Source of the DNA: Rhizobium brockwellii
GTDB lineage: Bacteria; Pseudomonadota; Alphaproteobacteria; Rhizobiales; Rhizobiaceae
Direction of reading: 5' to 3'
DNA: 64,000 nucleotides
Assembly (NCBI RefSeq): GCF_000769405.2
Contig: NZ_CP053440.1
Span: 310,001 to 374,000 of the forward strand
The notes beneath the pieces were generated by a model. The model did no database searches and was not told the DNA's origin. It saw only the letters and a list, made by a program, of their open reading frames with translations. The translations under genes were made by a program, and so were the position numbers. The number at the start of each line of letters is the position of its first letter. Position 1 is the stretch's first letter. Below are positions 9,252-16,803 of the stretch, in pieces.

Positions 9252-10079
9252 TCAGGTGATGCGCCGGATGCTTTCGGCGATCTCCTGCGGTTCGAATACC
9301 TTTTTCCAGTCGTCGCGCATCAGCGCCGGGATGCCGAACTCGATCGCCTTGTTGCAGGCATCCGAGAACACGCCGTCGACTTCCTTGAAGATGACCGCGC
9401 CGAGCACGTTCATATGGCCGAGCAGGAAGTCGCGGGCTGCCTGTTCAGGGACGCCACGTGCCACGCATTCGTCCATGGCCTGTCGCATGACAACGAGCAG
9501 CGATGCGCAGACGGTCTCCGACAAGCCCGGTTCGAGCATGGCAAGCTGGTCGACTGTGACCCGGTGCGAACGCATGACCGGTGCCCAGATCAGCTTGGCG
9601 ATTTCCTCACCGAGCGCATAGGCGCTTTCCGGGCCCTGCATCAGCGCCGAAACGATATGCTGCTTGGCGAAGAGGCCGCCGAAGTGGTCCTTTTTCGCCT
9701 GCATGTCCGTCTCGTCATTGAAGATCGGCGGATGGCAGGGATGGGTGACGAAATAGGTAAGATCATCGCGCTTCGGCAAGTGGCCGGCAAAGGGAGCCGC
9801 AGCGTCCAGCGCAATCACCATGGTGCCTGATGCGAGCTTGTCGACGATGCCTGCAGCCACTTTGCCGATCGCCGTGTCCGGCACGGCAAGGATCACCACC
9901 TCAGCGCCGTCGAGCCCGGCATCGACAGGCACGCAATCGACGCCGAGATCACTTTTCAAACGGGCCTTGCCTGCGTCACTCACCTCGACATGGCGGACTT
10001 CGAAACGCGAGCCTTTAAGATTTTTGGCGAGCCGGTATCCCATTTTCCCGCCTGCGCCGAAGAGGGCAATCTTAGTCAT
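9252..10079 (-). CDS. apnO: D-apionate oxidoisomerase
   Basis: 275 residues. The start at 10079 (MTKIALFGAGGKMGYRLAKN) is chosen for its GTGAGGAAAAC ribosome site and because the Rossmann GxGGxxG strand begins at residue 4; the longer frame crosses the operator. The enzyme family oxidises D-apionate with NAD and moves the hydroxymethyl group, giving 3-oxo-isoapionate. VVILAVPDTAIGKVAAGIVD near residue 62, VIALDAAAPFAGHLP and FVTHPCHPPIFNDE near residue 118 fit a 3-hydroxyacid-dehydrogenase-like fold. It appears to have its own promoter: an exact copy of the 15-bp GntR-linked motif lies 39 bp upstream. Confidence 0.85.
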   Translation of the reverse strand: MTKIALFGAGGKMGYRLAKNLKGSRFEVRHVEVSDAGKARLKSDLGVDCVPVDAGLDGAEVVILAVPDTAIGKVAAGIVDKLASGTMVIALDAAAPFAGHLPKRDDLTYFVTHPCHPPIFNDETDMQAKKDHFGGLFAKQHIVSALMQGPESAYALGEEIAKLIWAPVMRSHRVTVDQLAMLEPGLSETVCASLLVVMRQAMDECVARGVPEQAARDFLLGHMNVLGAVIFKEVDGVFSDACNKAIEFGIPALMRDDWKKVFEPQEIAESIRRIT

Positions 10080-10117
10080 GTTTTCCTCACCTTTTCCGTT
10101 TCTGGATAGGATCATAT

Positions 10118-10132
10118 ACTGGTATGATGAGT
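10118..10132. promoter_or_regulatory. Putative GntR operator, copy 2 (upstream of apnO)
   Basis: An exact second copy of ACTGGTATGATGAGT in the 121-bp gap between oiaK (stop 10201) and apnO (start 10079). The flanks are AT-rich, unlike the coding DNA, as expected of a promoter. It suggests that apnO and the transporter genes can start their own regulated transcript. Confidence 0.6.
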
Positions 10133-10200
10133 CAATCACCATATCACTTTATTCATATGATCCACACGTTTTTCTGTGCCAAGCCGGATCGGGGAAACCA

Positions 10201-11538
10201 TCAGTGCTTCCTTCCATCGCGGATCTGCGTGAAATAGCCGTCCGTCCCGACCTGACCGCCTTTGAGCGCGATCTGCAGGCCGTTGGTCGGCAGATAATCG
10301 CCATGCGCAAGGCAAAGCGGAGAACCCGGCGTCTGGGGCAGCGGAAGAAGCGTCGTCAGCGCGTCGATCTTCAATTGCCTGAGGGCATGACTGGACGTGT
10401 CGCCGCCGGCGATGACCGCACGTGAAAGTCCTTCGCTCTCGATCAGGCGGCGCAAGATCGTGCCGAGCGCGCTGCCGAGCCGGTGACGCGCCCCCGGAAG
10501 CCTGTCGATGTCGGCGCCACGGTCTGCGGACGGGCCAAGCGCGGTATAAAGGATGACGCTCTTGCCTTGCCGGAGCATCTGGATGCCGGCCTCGACCGCT
10601 GCATCCGCCGCGCCTTCGCCATGCTCCGAGACCAGGGTGAGCGGATCGAGCGCAATACTCTCGAAGCCGTTGTCGACAGCCGTCCGGATCTGGCGCTCGG
10701 TCGTTGGCGATACGCTGCCCGACACGACGGCGAGGCGATCAACCGGGCCGATATCGGGAAACTCCGCGCTGTTCGCGCCGATGAAACCGCTCCGCCGCCA
10801 CGCGCTGAGCAGGGCGTATTCGACCCCCGAGGAGCCGGCGACGAAGCTTCCCGAACGGCCGGTGGCACGAAGCAGTTGTCGGCCCGCGGCCTCTTGCGTC
10901 GCCTCGGAGTCGACATCGATGAGCAGGATCCCTTCTGAAGCCGACGCCAGTTCGTCGATCCGCGCATCGGCGTCCGGCGCGGTGATGGCGACCAGATCGG
11001 CGACCAGGACGGGAAGGCGGGTCTGCTTCGACAGGTGGACCGCAAGGTCCGCCTCGTCCATCGGGGTCACCGGATGGCGGCTCATGACGGGATGGCGGTC
11101 GATGCGAAAGATCCGGCCCTGATAGGCGGCAAAGAGATTGCCGAATGCCGTGTAGCGCTTCAGTTGCGGCGCGCCGATGATGACCGGCACGACGGATTGC
11201 CCGAACACCGATCGGCCGATTTCGATCGCCTTGCCGATATTGCCGATTTCTGGGCTGGAATCGAAGGTCGAGCAGACCTTGTAGTGGCAGATGTCAGCGC
11301 CGAGCGAATTCAGCCACTCGAAAGCGCGCGCAAGGTGCTCTCCCATCCATGCGGGGGTCTCGCTTCTGCTTGTCCCGGCAATGCCGATTGCCCGGCAATC
11401 CCTGAAGCGCGCAAGCAGTTCCGGCGTCGGAACGTCGAGGAAGAGCACGGTCGACACGCCGTTCGATGCCAATGCCTCCATGACATCGGTGGAGCCGGTA
11501 AAGTCATCCCCGTAATAGCTGACGAGAGGTCCATCCAT
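10201..11538 (-). CDS. oiaK: 3-oxo-isoapionate kinase (DUF1537 / four-carbon acid sugar kinase family)
   Basis: 445 residues from ATG at 11538 (MDGPLVSYYGDDFTG); the long frame upstream runs through oiaX in another frame and is not real. The family's N-terminal substrate motif YYGDDFTGSTDVMEAL is at residues 8-23 and the C-terminal ATP motif AVIAGGDTSSHALRQL near residue 396. The reaction phosphorylates 3-oxo-isoapionate at O4. It begins 5 bp after the oiaX stop, and a GTG overlapping that stop is an alternative start. In described pathways this kinase feeds the RuBisCO-like enzyme encoded directly upstream. Confidence 0.85.
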   Translation of the reverse strand: MDGPLVSYYGDDFTGSTDVMEALASNGVSTVLFLDVPTPELLARFRDCRAIGIAGTSRSETPAWMGEHLARAFEWLNSLGADICHYKVCSTFDSSPEIGNIGKAIEIGRSVFGQSVVPVIIGAPQLKRYTAFGNLFAAYQGRIFRIDRHPVMSRHPVTPMDEADLAVHLSKQTRLPVLVADLVAITAPDADARIDELASASEGILLIDVDSEATQEAAGRQLLRATGRSGSFVAGSSGVEYALLSAWRRSGFIGANSAEFPDIGPVDRLAVVSGSVSPTTERQIRTAVDNGFESIALDPLTLVSEHGEGAADAAVEAGIQMLRQGKSVILYTALGPSADRGADIDRLPGARHRLGSALGTILRRLIESEGLSRAVIAGGDTSSHALRQLKIDALTTLLPLPQTPGSPLCLAHGDYLPTNGLQIALKGGQVGTDGYFTQIRDGRKH

Positions 11539-11543
11539 CGCGG

Positions 11544-12800
11544 TCACGCGCCCTTGCCGTCGCTGAACTTTGCAATCGAAGCGGCGAGTTCCGGATGATC
11601 TTTCGCGTAGGTCTCCAACGGGATGTCCGCGACCGCGGCCTGCCAGGCCTGCTGCACGGCGCGAACGCCGGCTGCCGGGCCGCCGGGGTGGCTGACGATG
11701 CCGCCGCCGCAGAGATAGAGAAGATCGACGGTCCGGCCGGTTCGCTGATAGGTCTCCGGGGCCTGTCCTCCCCACTGGCCCGAACCGGCAACCGGAAGCG
11801 GGCAATCGGAGGCATTAAACAGTGGTGTGCTGACCGCCTTGAAGGAAGAGACGAAGCTGTCGTCCGGCTCCCAATATTTGACCCTGATACCGTTGATCTG
11901 AAACTGGTCGACCCCCAGCAGCCGCCAGAATTGCTGGTAGACCTTGAAATCCATGCCGGCGCCCGGGTCGCGCGTCAGCACATCCCAACCGTTTCGATGC
12001 GCGTGCAGCACCAGGTTGGAGCGCTTGCGCAGAAAGCTCATGCCGCCGAAGCCGATCGAGTTGATGTTGACGACAGCGCAGTTGCCGCCGGCCTTGGCGA
12101 CGATGTCGTGGTTGCGCATCATCTCGTCGGGGTCGGCATGCGAGATTCCGAAGGCATACATGACCTTCTTGCCGGTCTTCTGCTCGTGATCGAGAATGCG
12201 CGGCATGATCGCCGCAACGCGGTCCTTGAGCGGCGAATAGGCCGGGCTCATCAGTTTTTCGTCATCCTTGATGAAGTCGACGCCAGATGAGATCAACTCG
12301 CCGACGAGTTCCGCCGTTTCGTGCGGCCTGAGACCGAGCGCCGGCTTGACGATCGTTCCAATGATGGGCCGGCCTTCGACGCCGGTGAGGCGGCGGCTTC
12401 CAGGAATGCCGAACTGCGGTCCGGGATGCGCGCTTTTGAAGGCTTCGGGCAGCGTCATGTCGACGATGCGGATGCCGGTCATGCCCTTGATGGAGTAGAC
12501 GCCGCCGATCGCAATGGTCATCAATGCCGAAAGGTCGGTGCCGATCGCATCCAGTGGAAAGGCGATGTCGACATCGGCGCGATGAAGCAGAGTGCCGGGG
12601 GCGATCTCGGGCCAGGTCGGATGACGCGCATCTTCGAGTGGACGGATCGCCAGGACGCGGGCGGCGACGCGCGATTTCAGCTCTTCGGTCTCGCCGGGGA
12701 CGGGAACGAAGGTGCCGGTCGACTGGTCGCTCGCGATCTTTTCCGCCATCGCCTCGACGCTGCCGGGCGTTTCGATACGGTAGGTCAGGGTAATTATCAT
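11544..12800 (-). CDS. oiaX: RuBisCO-like protein, probable 3-oxo-isoapionate-4-phosphate decarboxylase
   Basis: 418 residues from ATG at 12800 (MIITLTYRIETPG). RuBisCO large-chain fold: GTLLHRADVDIAFP in the N-terminal domain, then barrel motifs GTIVKPALGLRP near residue 160, SGVDFIKDDEKL near 180 (the Lys that is carbamylated in RuBisCO is kept), FGISHADPDEMM, LHAHRNGWDVLTR and YLCGGGIVSHPGGP. The RuBisCO KPK lysine reads KPA, and loop 6 reads SGQWGGQ without the usual lysine, so it cannot be a true RuBisCO. Apiose context makes OiaX (decarboxylase) likelier than OiaT (transcarboxylase/hydrolase), but sequence alone leaves both open. It is first gene of the operon, under the 12855 operator and divergent from GntR. 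Confidence 0.8.
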   Translation of the reverse strand: MIITLTYRIETPGSVEAMAEKIASDQSTGTFVPVPGETEELKSRVAARVLAIRPLEDARHPTWPEIAPGTLLHRADVDIAFPLDAIGTDLSALMTIAIGGVYSIKGMTGIRIVDMTLPEAFKSAHPGPQFGIPGSRRLTGVEGRPIIGTIVKPALGLRPHETAELVGELISSGVDFIKDDEKLMSPAYSPLKDRVAAIMPRILDHEQKTGKKVMYAFGISHADPDEMMRNHDIVAKAGGNCAVVNINSIGFGGMSFLRKRSNLVLHAHRNGWDVLTRDPGAGMDFKVYQQFWRLLGVDQFQINGIRVKYWEPDDSFVSSFKAVSTPLFNASDCPLPVAGSGQWGGQAPETYQRTGRTVDLLYLCGGGIVSHPGGPAAGVRAVQQAWQAAVADIPLETYAKDHPELAASIAKFSDGKGA

Positions 12801-12854
12801 GAAACGGACGGTTGCTCCTCTCGCCACGCAGATTACCATGGCGTCAACTTGTGA

Positions 12855-12869
12855 TCTGGTATAATGAGT
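12855..12869. promoter_or_regulatory. Putative GntR operator, copy 3 (oiaX / gntR divergent promoter)
   Basis: TCTGGTATAATGAGT differs at two of 15 positions from the other two copies. It lies in the 158-bp AT-richer gap between oiaX (start 12800) and gntR (start 12959), where it could control both directions. The core TGGTATGATGA resembles one good half of the TNGTNNNACNA operators of FadR-type GntR proteins. Confidence 0.6.
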
Positions 12870-12958
12870 ATTCCAACTCATGAAAAGTAGAATCTTCGGA
12901 TCCGCAAATTTTCGCCGACAGCTTTGTTCTCGACCCGGAAACTGTTAGGAGGAAACAT

Positions 12959-13681
12959 TTGAGCCAGCGAGATGTGATGACCCAGCCCCTCGACCAAATC
13001 GTCCGCCGGAAGCTCTCTGACGAAGTATTTGATCGACTTGAGCGAATGATCACCTCCGGCGAGCTTCAGCCCGGCGACGAAATGCCGTCCGAGCGGGTGC
13101 TGATGGAACGCTTCGGCGTTGGCCGGCCAGCGATCAGGGAGGCCATGCAGTCCCTTGCCAACAAAGGTCTGGTCAGCATTTCGCATGGCGAGCGGGCCAA
13201 GGTCCTCAGGCTGACGGCCAAATCGATATTTCGCCAGGTCGATCTCACCGCCAAGATCATGCTGTCGCAATCGTCGGATTCGTTGGAATACCTCAAGAGC
13301 GCCCGCATCTTCTTCGAGCGGGGCATGGCGCGCGAGGCCGCGCAGCGCGCCTCCGCAAATGATATCGCCGACCTCAGGAACATCATCGAACGCCAGCGAA
13401 TGTCGCTTGGACAGGCCGAAGAGTTCATCGACGCGGACATGGAATTCCACACCCGCATCGCGCAGATATCAGGCAACCCGATCTATGTCGCCGTCAGCGA
13501 AGCAATGCTTGCCTGGCTGAAGGAATATCACACCGAGATGCTGATCTGGACCGGCAAGGAAAAATTCACGCTCGCCGAACACGACGAAATCGTCGACCGT
13601 CTTGAAGCAAACGACGTGGATGGCTCAGAAACGGCTCTCCTCAAGCACCTCGAGCGGTCGCGAGCGCTTTACGCGAAATAG
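12959..13681 (+). CDS. GntR-family regulator of the apiose operon (FadR/FCD type)
   Basis: 240 residues. The start is TTG at 12959: AGGAGG at 12947-12952 sits 6 bp before it, whereas the in-frame ATG at 12977 is too far from the site. The N-terminal winged helix spans about residues 15-75 (SDEVFDRLERMITSGELQPGDEMPSERVLMERFGVGRPAIREAM). The C-terminal all-helical FCD effector domain (about 95-230) has the metal or effector ligands D-MEFHTRIAQISGN and ERGMAREAAQRAS. It is divergent from oiaX, with a motif repeated at three starts of the putative regulon, so I infer a local repressor released by an apiose pathway intermediate. Confidence 0.88.
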   Translation: MSQRDVMTQPLDQIVRRKLSDEVFDRLERMITSGELQPGDEMPSERVLMERFGVGRPAIREAMQSLANKGLVSISHGERAKVLRLTAKSIFRQVDLTAKIMLSQSSDSLEYLKSARIFFERGMAREAAQRASANDIADLRNIIERQRMSLGQAEEFIDADMEFHTRIAQISGNPIYVAVSEAMLAWLKEYHTEMLIWTGKEKFTLAEHDEIVDRLEANDVDGSETALLKHLERSRALYAK

Positions 13682-13844
13682 CTCGCGACCATTACCTCGT
13701 TTCCCGGCTCCTTTTCACGCGTTCAACTCTCGGCTTCGTCTGCGGCTCCGGGGCATAAGGCATATTAGCAATAGCTGGGGAACAATGATGTGCCGGCGAG
13801 GTTGTGGATTGGCAATCATGCAAGATCCCAAGGAGGACATCAGG

Positions 13845-14165
13845 ATGCGTATGAAACTTGTAACAGCTTCGCTTTTCGCTATCGGCATGGCCACGACCGC
13901 TTTTGCCCAATCGAATCCTGCGCCGGCTGGCGCGACGATGGACAAAAATCAGGCGGATCAAGGCGGCGGCGCCACCAGCGACACGAAGGCCAAGAAGCCG
14001 ATGGCAACGGACTCCACCACGACGAACTCCACCACCAGCGGCACGATGAAGATGGACAAGACCAAGTGCCCCAACCCGGTCAACAATTCCGCCAAGCTCC
14101 AGACGCAAGGCGGCACAAGCAACGCCACGCCGATGGATGAGGCCTGCGCAGCGCATAACAATTGA
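13845..14165 (+). CDS. Small secreted Thr/Asn-rich protein of unknown function
   Basis: 106 residues. AAGGAGG at 13830-13836 places the start at ATG 13845 (ATG 13851 is also possible). Residues 1-22 form a signal peptide with an AFAQS cleavage site. The mature chain is low-complexity: an Ala/Gly/Asp segment, then DSTTTNSTTSGTM, and two Cys residues (KTKCPNP and EACAAH) that could form a disulfide bond. No domain is recognised. It is a single gene with its own terminator at 14182-14204, and appears unrelated to either GntR system. The long frame opening at 13602 overlaps gntR and is a shadow upstream of 13845. Confidence 0.7.
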   Translation: MRMKLVTASLFAIGMATTAFAQSNPAPAGATMDKNQADQGGGATSDTKAKKPMATDSTTTNSTTSGTMKMDKTKCPNPVNNSAKLQTQGGTSNATPMDEACAAHNN

Positions 14166-14181
14166 TCACCCCTTCACAAAG

Positions 14182-14204
14182 AACCCCGCTTCGGCGGGGT
14201 TTTT
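14182..14204 (+). terminator. Rho-independent terminator after the small secreted protein
   Basis: AACCCCGC TTCG GCGGGGTT followed by a short T-run: an 8-bp stem with a TTCG tetraloop and a U-tract, 17 bases after the stop codon. Confidence 0.9.
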
Positions 14205-14293
14205 GCGCCGGGCTTCGCCTTTGGCCTCAACTCTCCTTCTGAGTTTATGCGGCCGATTGACGCGCAACCCCAGCAATGCTATTCAGGTAAAAA

Positions 14294-14314
14294 TTGGTCA
14301 GGCCAGTTGACCAG
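14294..14314. promoter_or_regulatory. Inverted-repeat operator upstream of the second gntR
   Basis: TGGTCA (14295-14300) and TGACCA (14308-14313) form a perfect inverted repeat with a 7-bp spacer, with an inner GGCCAGT asymmetry. FadR-type GntR proteins bind TGGT...ACCA palindromes, so this is a likely autoregulatory operator controlling the gntR-TRAP operon that starts at 14350. Confidence 0.6.
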
Positions 14315-14349
14315 ATGCGCGGCTTGAGGAGAAGCCGCCGGGGAGGCCC

Positions 14350-15111
14350 ATGATGTTTTCGCCTGTTGAATCACGCCGTCTTTATAGACAGGTCGCGGAT
14401 CAGATTCGCCTGATGATCGCCAGCGGCGAGCTTGCCGTCGGCCAGCGGCTGCCGGCTGAGCGCGACCTCGCGGAGCAACTGTCGGTCTCACGCCCGACCG
14501 TCCGCGAGGCGCTGATCGTCCTCGAGGTCGAAGGCCTCGTCAACATCCGCATGGGATCCGGCATCTATGTGGTGCGCCAGCATGCTGCGCCCGTCACTGG
14601 GGCCGAGCGCGAGCCGGTGGAGGGGCCTTTCGAACTGCTGCAGGCGCGGGCCCTCATCGAATGCGCCATCGCCGAAGAAGCTGCCGGTCGCGCCAAACCG
14701 GACGATATCGCTCTGCTCGATGACGCTCTGACACGCATGGGTGGCGTGGTCAACGATGCAATCGCAGTGCTCGATGCCGATCGCTCCTTCCACACCGGCA
14801 TTGCCGCCATCATTGGGAATGCGACATTGATCCGCGTGACGGGTGAGATGTTCGACATGCGCATGACCCCTTATTTCGCAAGGCTCGCCAGCCACTTCGA
14901 GGGGCCTACGACATGGCGCAGCGCCCTGGACGAGCATCGCGCCATTCGCGACGCGATCGCCGCCGGCGATGCCGCCGGCGCTAAGGCTGCCATGCGCGCC
15001 CATCTCACAATGTCGCAGAAGAGGTTTTCCGAGAGCTTCGGGGAGGAGTTCTCGGGGGAAGAGGAGCGCGGCCGCAACAAGCGGCCGTCGAAAGGAACGA
15101 CCAAGACTTAA
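14350..15111 (+). CDS. GntR-family regulator (FadR/FCD type) of the TRAP operon
   Basis: 253 residues. Starts with two ATG codons (14350, 14353) after GGGGAGG. The winged helix is at about 9-75 (LYRQVADQIRLMIASGELAVGQRLPAERDLAEQLSVSRPTVREAL). The FCD domain begins near residue 95 (ELLQARALIECAIAEEAAGR), with the metal-ligand segment DADRSFHTGIAAIIGNATLI near 147 and a C-terminal DEHRAIRDAIAAGD. This UxuR-like pattern is common for regulators of sugar-acid catabolism. It is first gene of an operon that continues 23 bp later with dctP, and a palindrome upstream suggests autoregulation. The last 20 or so residues are charged and probably disordered. Confidence 0.88.
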   Translation: MMFSPVESRRLYRQVADQIRLMIASGELAVGQRLPAERDLAEQLSVSRPTVREALIVLEVEGLVNIRMGSGIYVVRQHAAPVTGAEREPVEGPFELLQARALIECAIAEEAAGRAKPDDIALLDDALTRMGGVVNDAIAVLDADRSFHTGIAAIIGNATLIRVTGEMFDMRMTPYFARLASHFEGPTTWRSALDEHRAIRDAIAAGDAAGAKAAMRAHLTMSQKRFSESFGEEFSGEEERGRNKRPSKGTTKT

Positions 15112-15134
15112 CCCAAGCTCGGGAGGAGAGAGCA

Positions 15135-16109
15135 ATGAAAAGCAGACTGGCAACGATACTTTGCACCGCAGCCGCGATCATGGCGAGCAGCGCGATCGCG
15201 CAGGCCCAGACAGTGCTGAAATGGGCGCATGTCTATGAAACGTCAGAGCCCTTTCACACGGATTCCGTATGGGCCGCAGAAGAGATCAACAAGCGCACCG
15301 ACGGGCGCTACAAGATCGAGGTCTATCCGGCGTCGCAGCTCGGCAAGGAAGCCGACATCAACCAGGGCCTCAAGCTCGGGACGGTCGACATCATCATTTC
15401 TGGATCGAGCTTCGCGGCCCGTGACTACAAGCCGATCGGCGTGACTTACTTCCCCTATATCTTCCGCGGTCCCGATCACCTGATCGCCTACACCAAGAGC
15501 GATGTCTTCAAGCGTCTTGCCAAAGGCTATGAAGACAAGACCGGCAACCACATCGCTGCCGTCAGCTATTACGGCACGCGCCATACGACATCAAACAAGC
15601 CGATTGCCAAATGCGCCGATATGCAGGGCTTGAAGATCCGGGTGCCTGACGTTCCGGCCTATCTCGCCATGCCGCGCGCCTGCGGTGCCAACACGACGCC
15701 GATCGCCTTTGCCGAAGTCTATCTCGCTTTGCAGAACGGCACGGTCGAGGCACAGGAAAACCCGCTGACGACAATCGAGGCGAAGAAGTTCTACGAAGTC
15801 CAGAAGAACATCATCCTCACCGGCCACATCGTCGATCACCTCAACACCGTGATCTCGAAGACGCGGTGGGCGAGCCTTTCCGACGAGGACAAGAAGATCT
15901 TCGGCGAGGTCATGCAGGAGGCGGCCGAGCGCACCAGCAAGACGATCGCCGGCAAGGAAAATGGCCTCATTGCGACCTTCAAGGAAAAGGGTCTGAACGT
16001 CACCGAGGTCGACAAGGCCGATTTCGAAAAGACCGTGATGGAAAAGGTCAAGTTCGAGGATTTCGGCTACGAGAAAGCCGATTGGGAAGCAATCCGCGCG
16101 ATCCAGTAA
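15135..16109 (+). CDS. TRAP transporter solute-binding protein (DctP family)
   Basis: 324 residues with a signal peptide ending ...AIAQAQ near residue 25, so periplasmic. DctP features: LKWAHVYETSEPFHTDSVWAAEEI at the mature N-terminus, ASQLGKEADINQGLKLGTVDI near 72, and MQGLKIRVPDVP near 162, whose Arg usually salt-bridges a carboxylate of the ligand. NGTVEAQENPLTTI near 205 is also typical. A sugar acid (uronate, aldonate or similar) is therefore the likely ligand; the linked dehydrogenase and UxuR-like regulator agree, but the exact compound is unknown. A strong overlapping hairpin follows the stop codon. Confidence 0.9.
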   Translation: MKSRLATILCTAAAIMASSAIAQAQTVLKWAHVYETSEPFHTDSVWAAEEINKRTDGRYKIEVYPASQLGKEADINQGLKLGTVDIIISGSSFAARDYKPIGVTYFPYIFRGPDHLIAYTKSDVFKRLAKGYEDKTGNHIAAVSYYGTRHTTSNKPIAKCADMQGLKIRVPDVPAYLAMPRACGANTTPIAFAEVYLALQNGTVEAQENPLTTIEAKKFYEVQKNIILTGHIVDHLNTVISKTRWASLSDEDKKIFGEVMQEAAERTSKTIAGKENGLIATFKEKGLNVTEVDKADFEKTVMEKVKFEDFGYEKADWEAIRAIQ

Positions 16110-16117
16110 ACTATGCG

Positions 16118-16178
16118 GCGCGGCGCCTCACAGCGCCGCGCGTCTTTGAGACGCGCAAGGACGCTGTAACACTTTGGT
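16118..16178. repeat. Rhizobial intergenic palindromic repeat (RIME-like) between dctP and dctQ
   Basis: Two overlapping inverted repeats: GCGCGGCGC (16118-16126) with GCGCCGCGC (16133-16141), and GCGCGTCT (16138-16145) with AGACGCGC (16149-16156). The second is followed by AAGGACGCTGTAACACTTTG, a string I recognise from a mosaic repeat scattered through rhizobial genomes. The two hairpins share bases and so exclude each other in RNA. The element fills most of the 117-bp dctP-dctQ gap. Confidence 0.65.
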
Positions 16179-16226
16179 TGCTGCAGGCGCCGCGCTCCTT
16201 CATTCCGAACTGGAACAGGGCCGATC

Positions 16227-16799
16227 ATGTCGCAAGAAATTCATACGCAAATCACGGCCGAAGAAATCGGTCACGAGTTCGAAGGGCACGCTCCGACCGC
16301 AAACGTCTCGGACTATGCCATCGAGGACTGGATCACGCTGCTCGTCTTCTGGCTGATGGCTGGTTGCGTCTTCCTGCAGTTCTTCACGCGCTATGTGCTG
16401 AACGACAGCTACGCATGGACCGAGGAGATCGCGATCAACTGCCTGATCGGTGTCGTCTTTCTCGGTTCCGTCATGTGCGTGCGCACCTCGCGGCATATCC
16501 AGGTGGACGTGTTCTATCACTATATGCCGGCAGGCCTGGCGCGCGTGCTCGCCACTTTCGTCGATATCGTCCGCATCGGCTTCTTCGCCTATGGCTGCCA
16601 TCTGATGTGGCGCTACGTCGACATCGTGGCGGACGAGCAGATGGTCACCGTCGATCTGCCGCGCAACATCGTCTTCTACTCCGTTCTCATCGCCTTCGTG
16701 CTGATGTTGATCCGCGCGGTTGTCGTTTTCATCGCCAACATGCGCCGCGGCTACTCCGTTCTGGAGCGCCCCGAAGAATTCCAGACCATCGAGGATTGA
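16227..16799 (+). CDS. TRAP transporter small membrane subunit (DctQ family)
   Basis: 190 residues with four hydrophobic segments: LLVFWLMAGCVFLQFFTRYV near 37, INCLIGVVFLGSVMCV near 72, LARVLATFVDIVRIGFFAYG near 105, and FYSVLIAFVLMLIRAVVVFI near 150. The DctQ hallmark FTRYVLNDSYAWTEEI follows the first. It partners with the large subunit encoded 4 bp downstream to form the Na-driven secondary transporter. The N-terminal soluble extension of about 30 residues is slightly longer than usual. Confidence 0.9.
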   Translation: MSQEIHTQITAEEIGHEFEGHAPTANVSDYAIEDWITLLVFWLMAGCVFLQFFTRYVLNDSYAWTEEIAINCLIGVVFLGSVMCVRTSRHIQVDVFYHYMPAGLARVLATFVDIVRIGFFAYGCHLMWRYVDIVADEQMVTVDLPRNIVFYSVLIAFVLMLIRAVVVFIANMRRGYSVLERPEEFQTIED

Positions 16800-16803
16800 T
16801 CTG

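Noticed and set aside
11539..11805. Upstream extension of oiaK by 89 codons
   Set aside because: It overlaps the end of the RuBisCO-like gene out of frame and is Arg/Pro-rich. The conserved kinase N-terminus begins at 11538.
14182..14204. Considered as a GntR operator because it is palindromic near gntR
   Set aside because: Stem, tetraloop and T-run are those of a terminator, and it lies directly after a stop codon.
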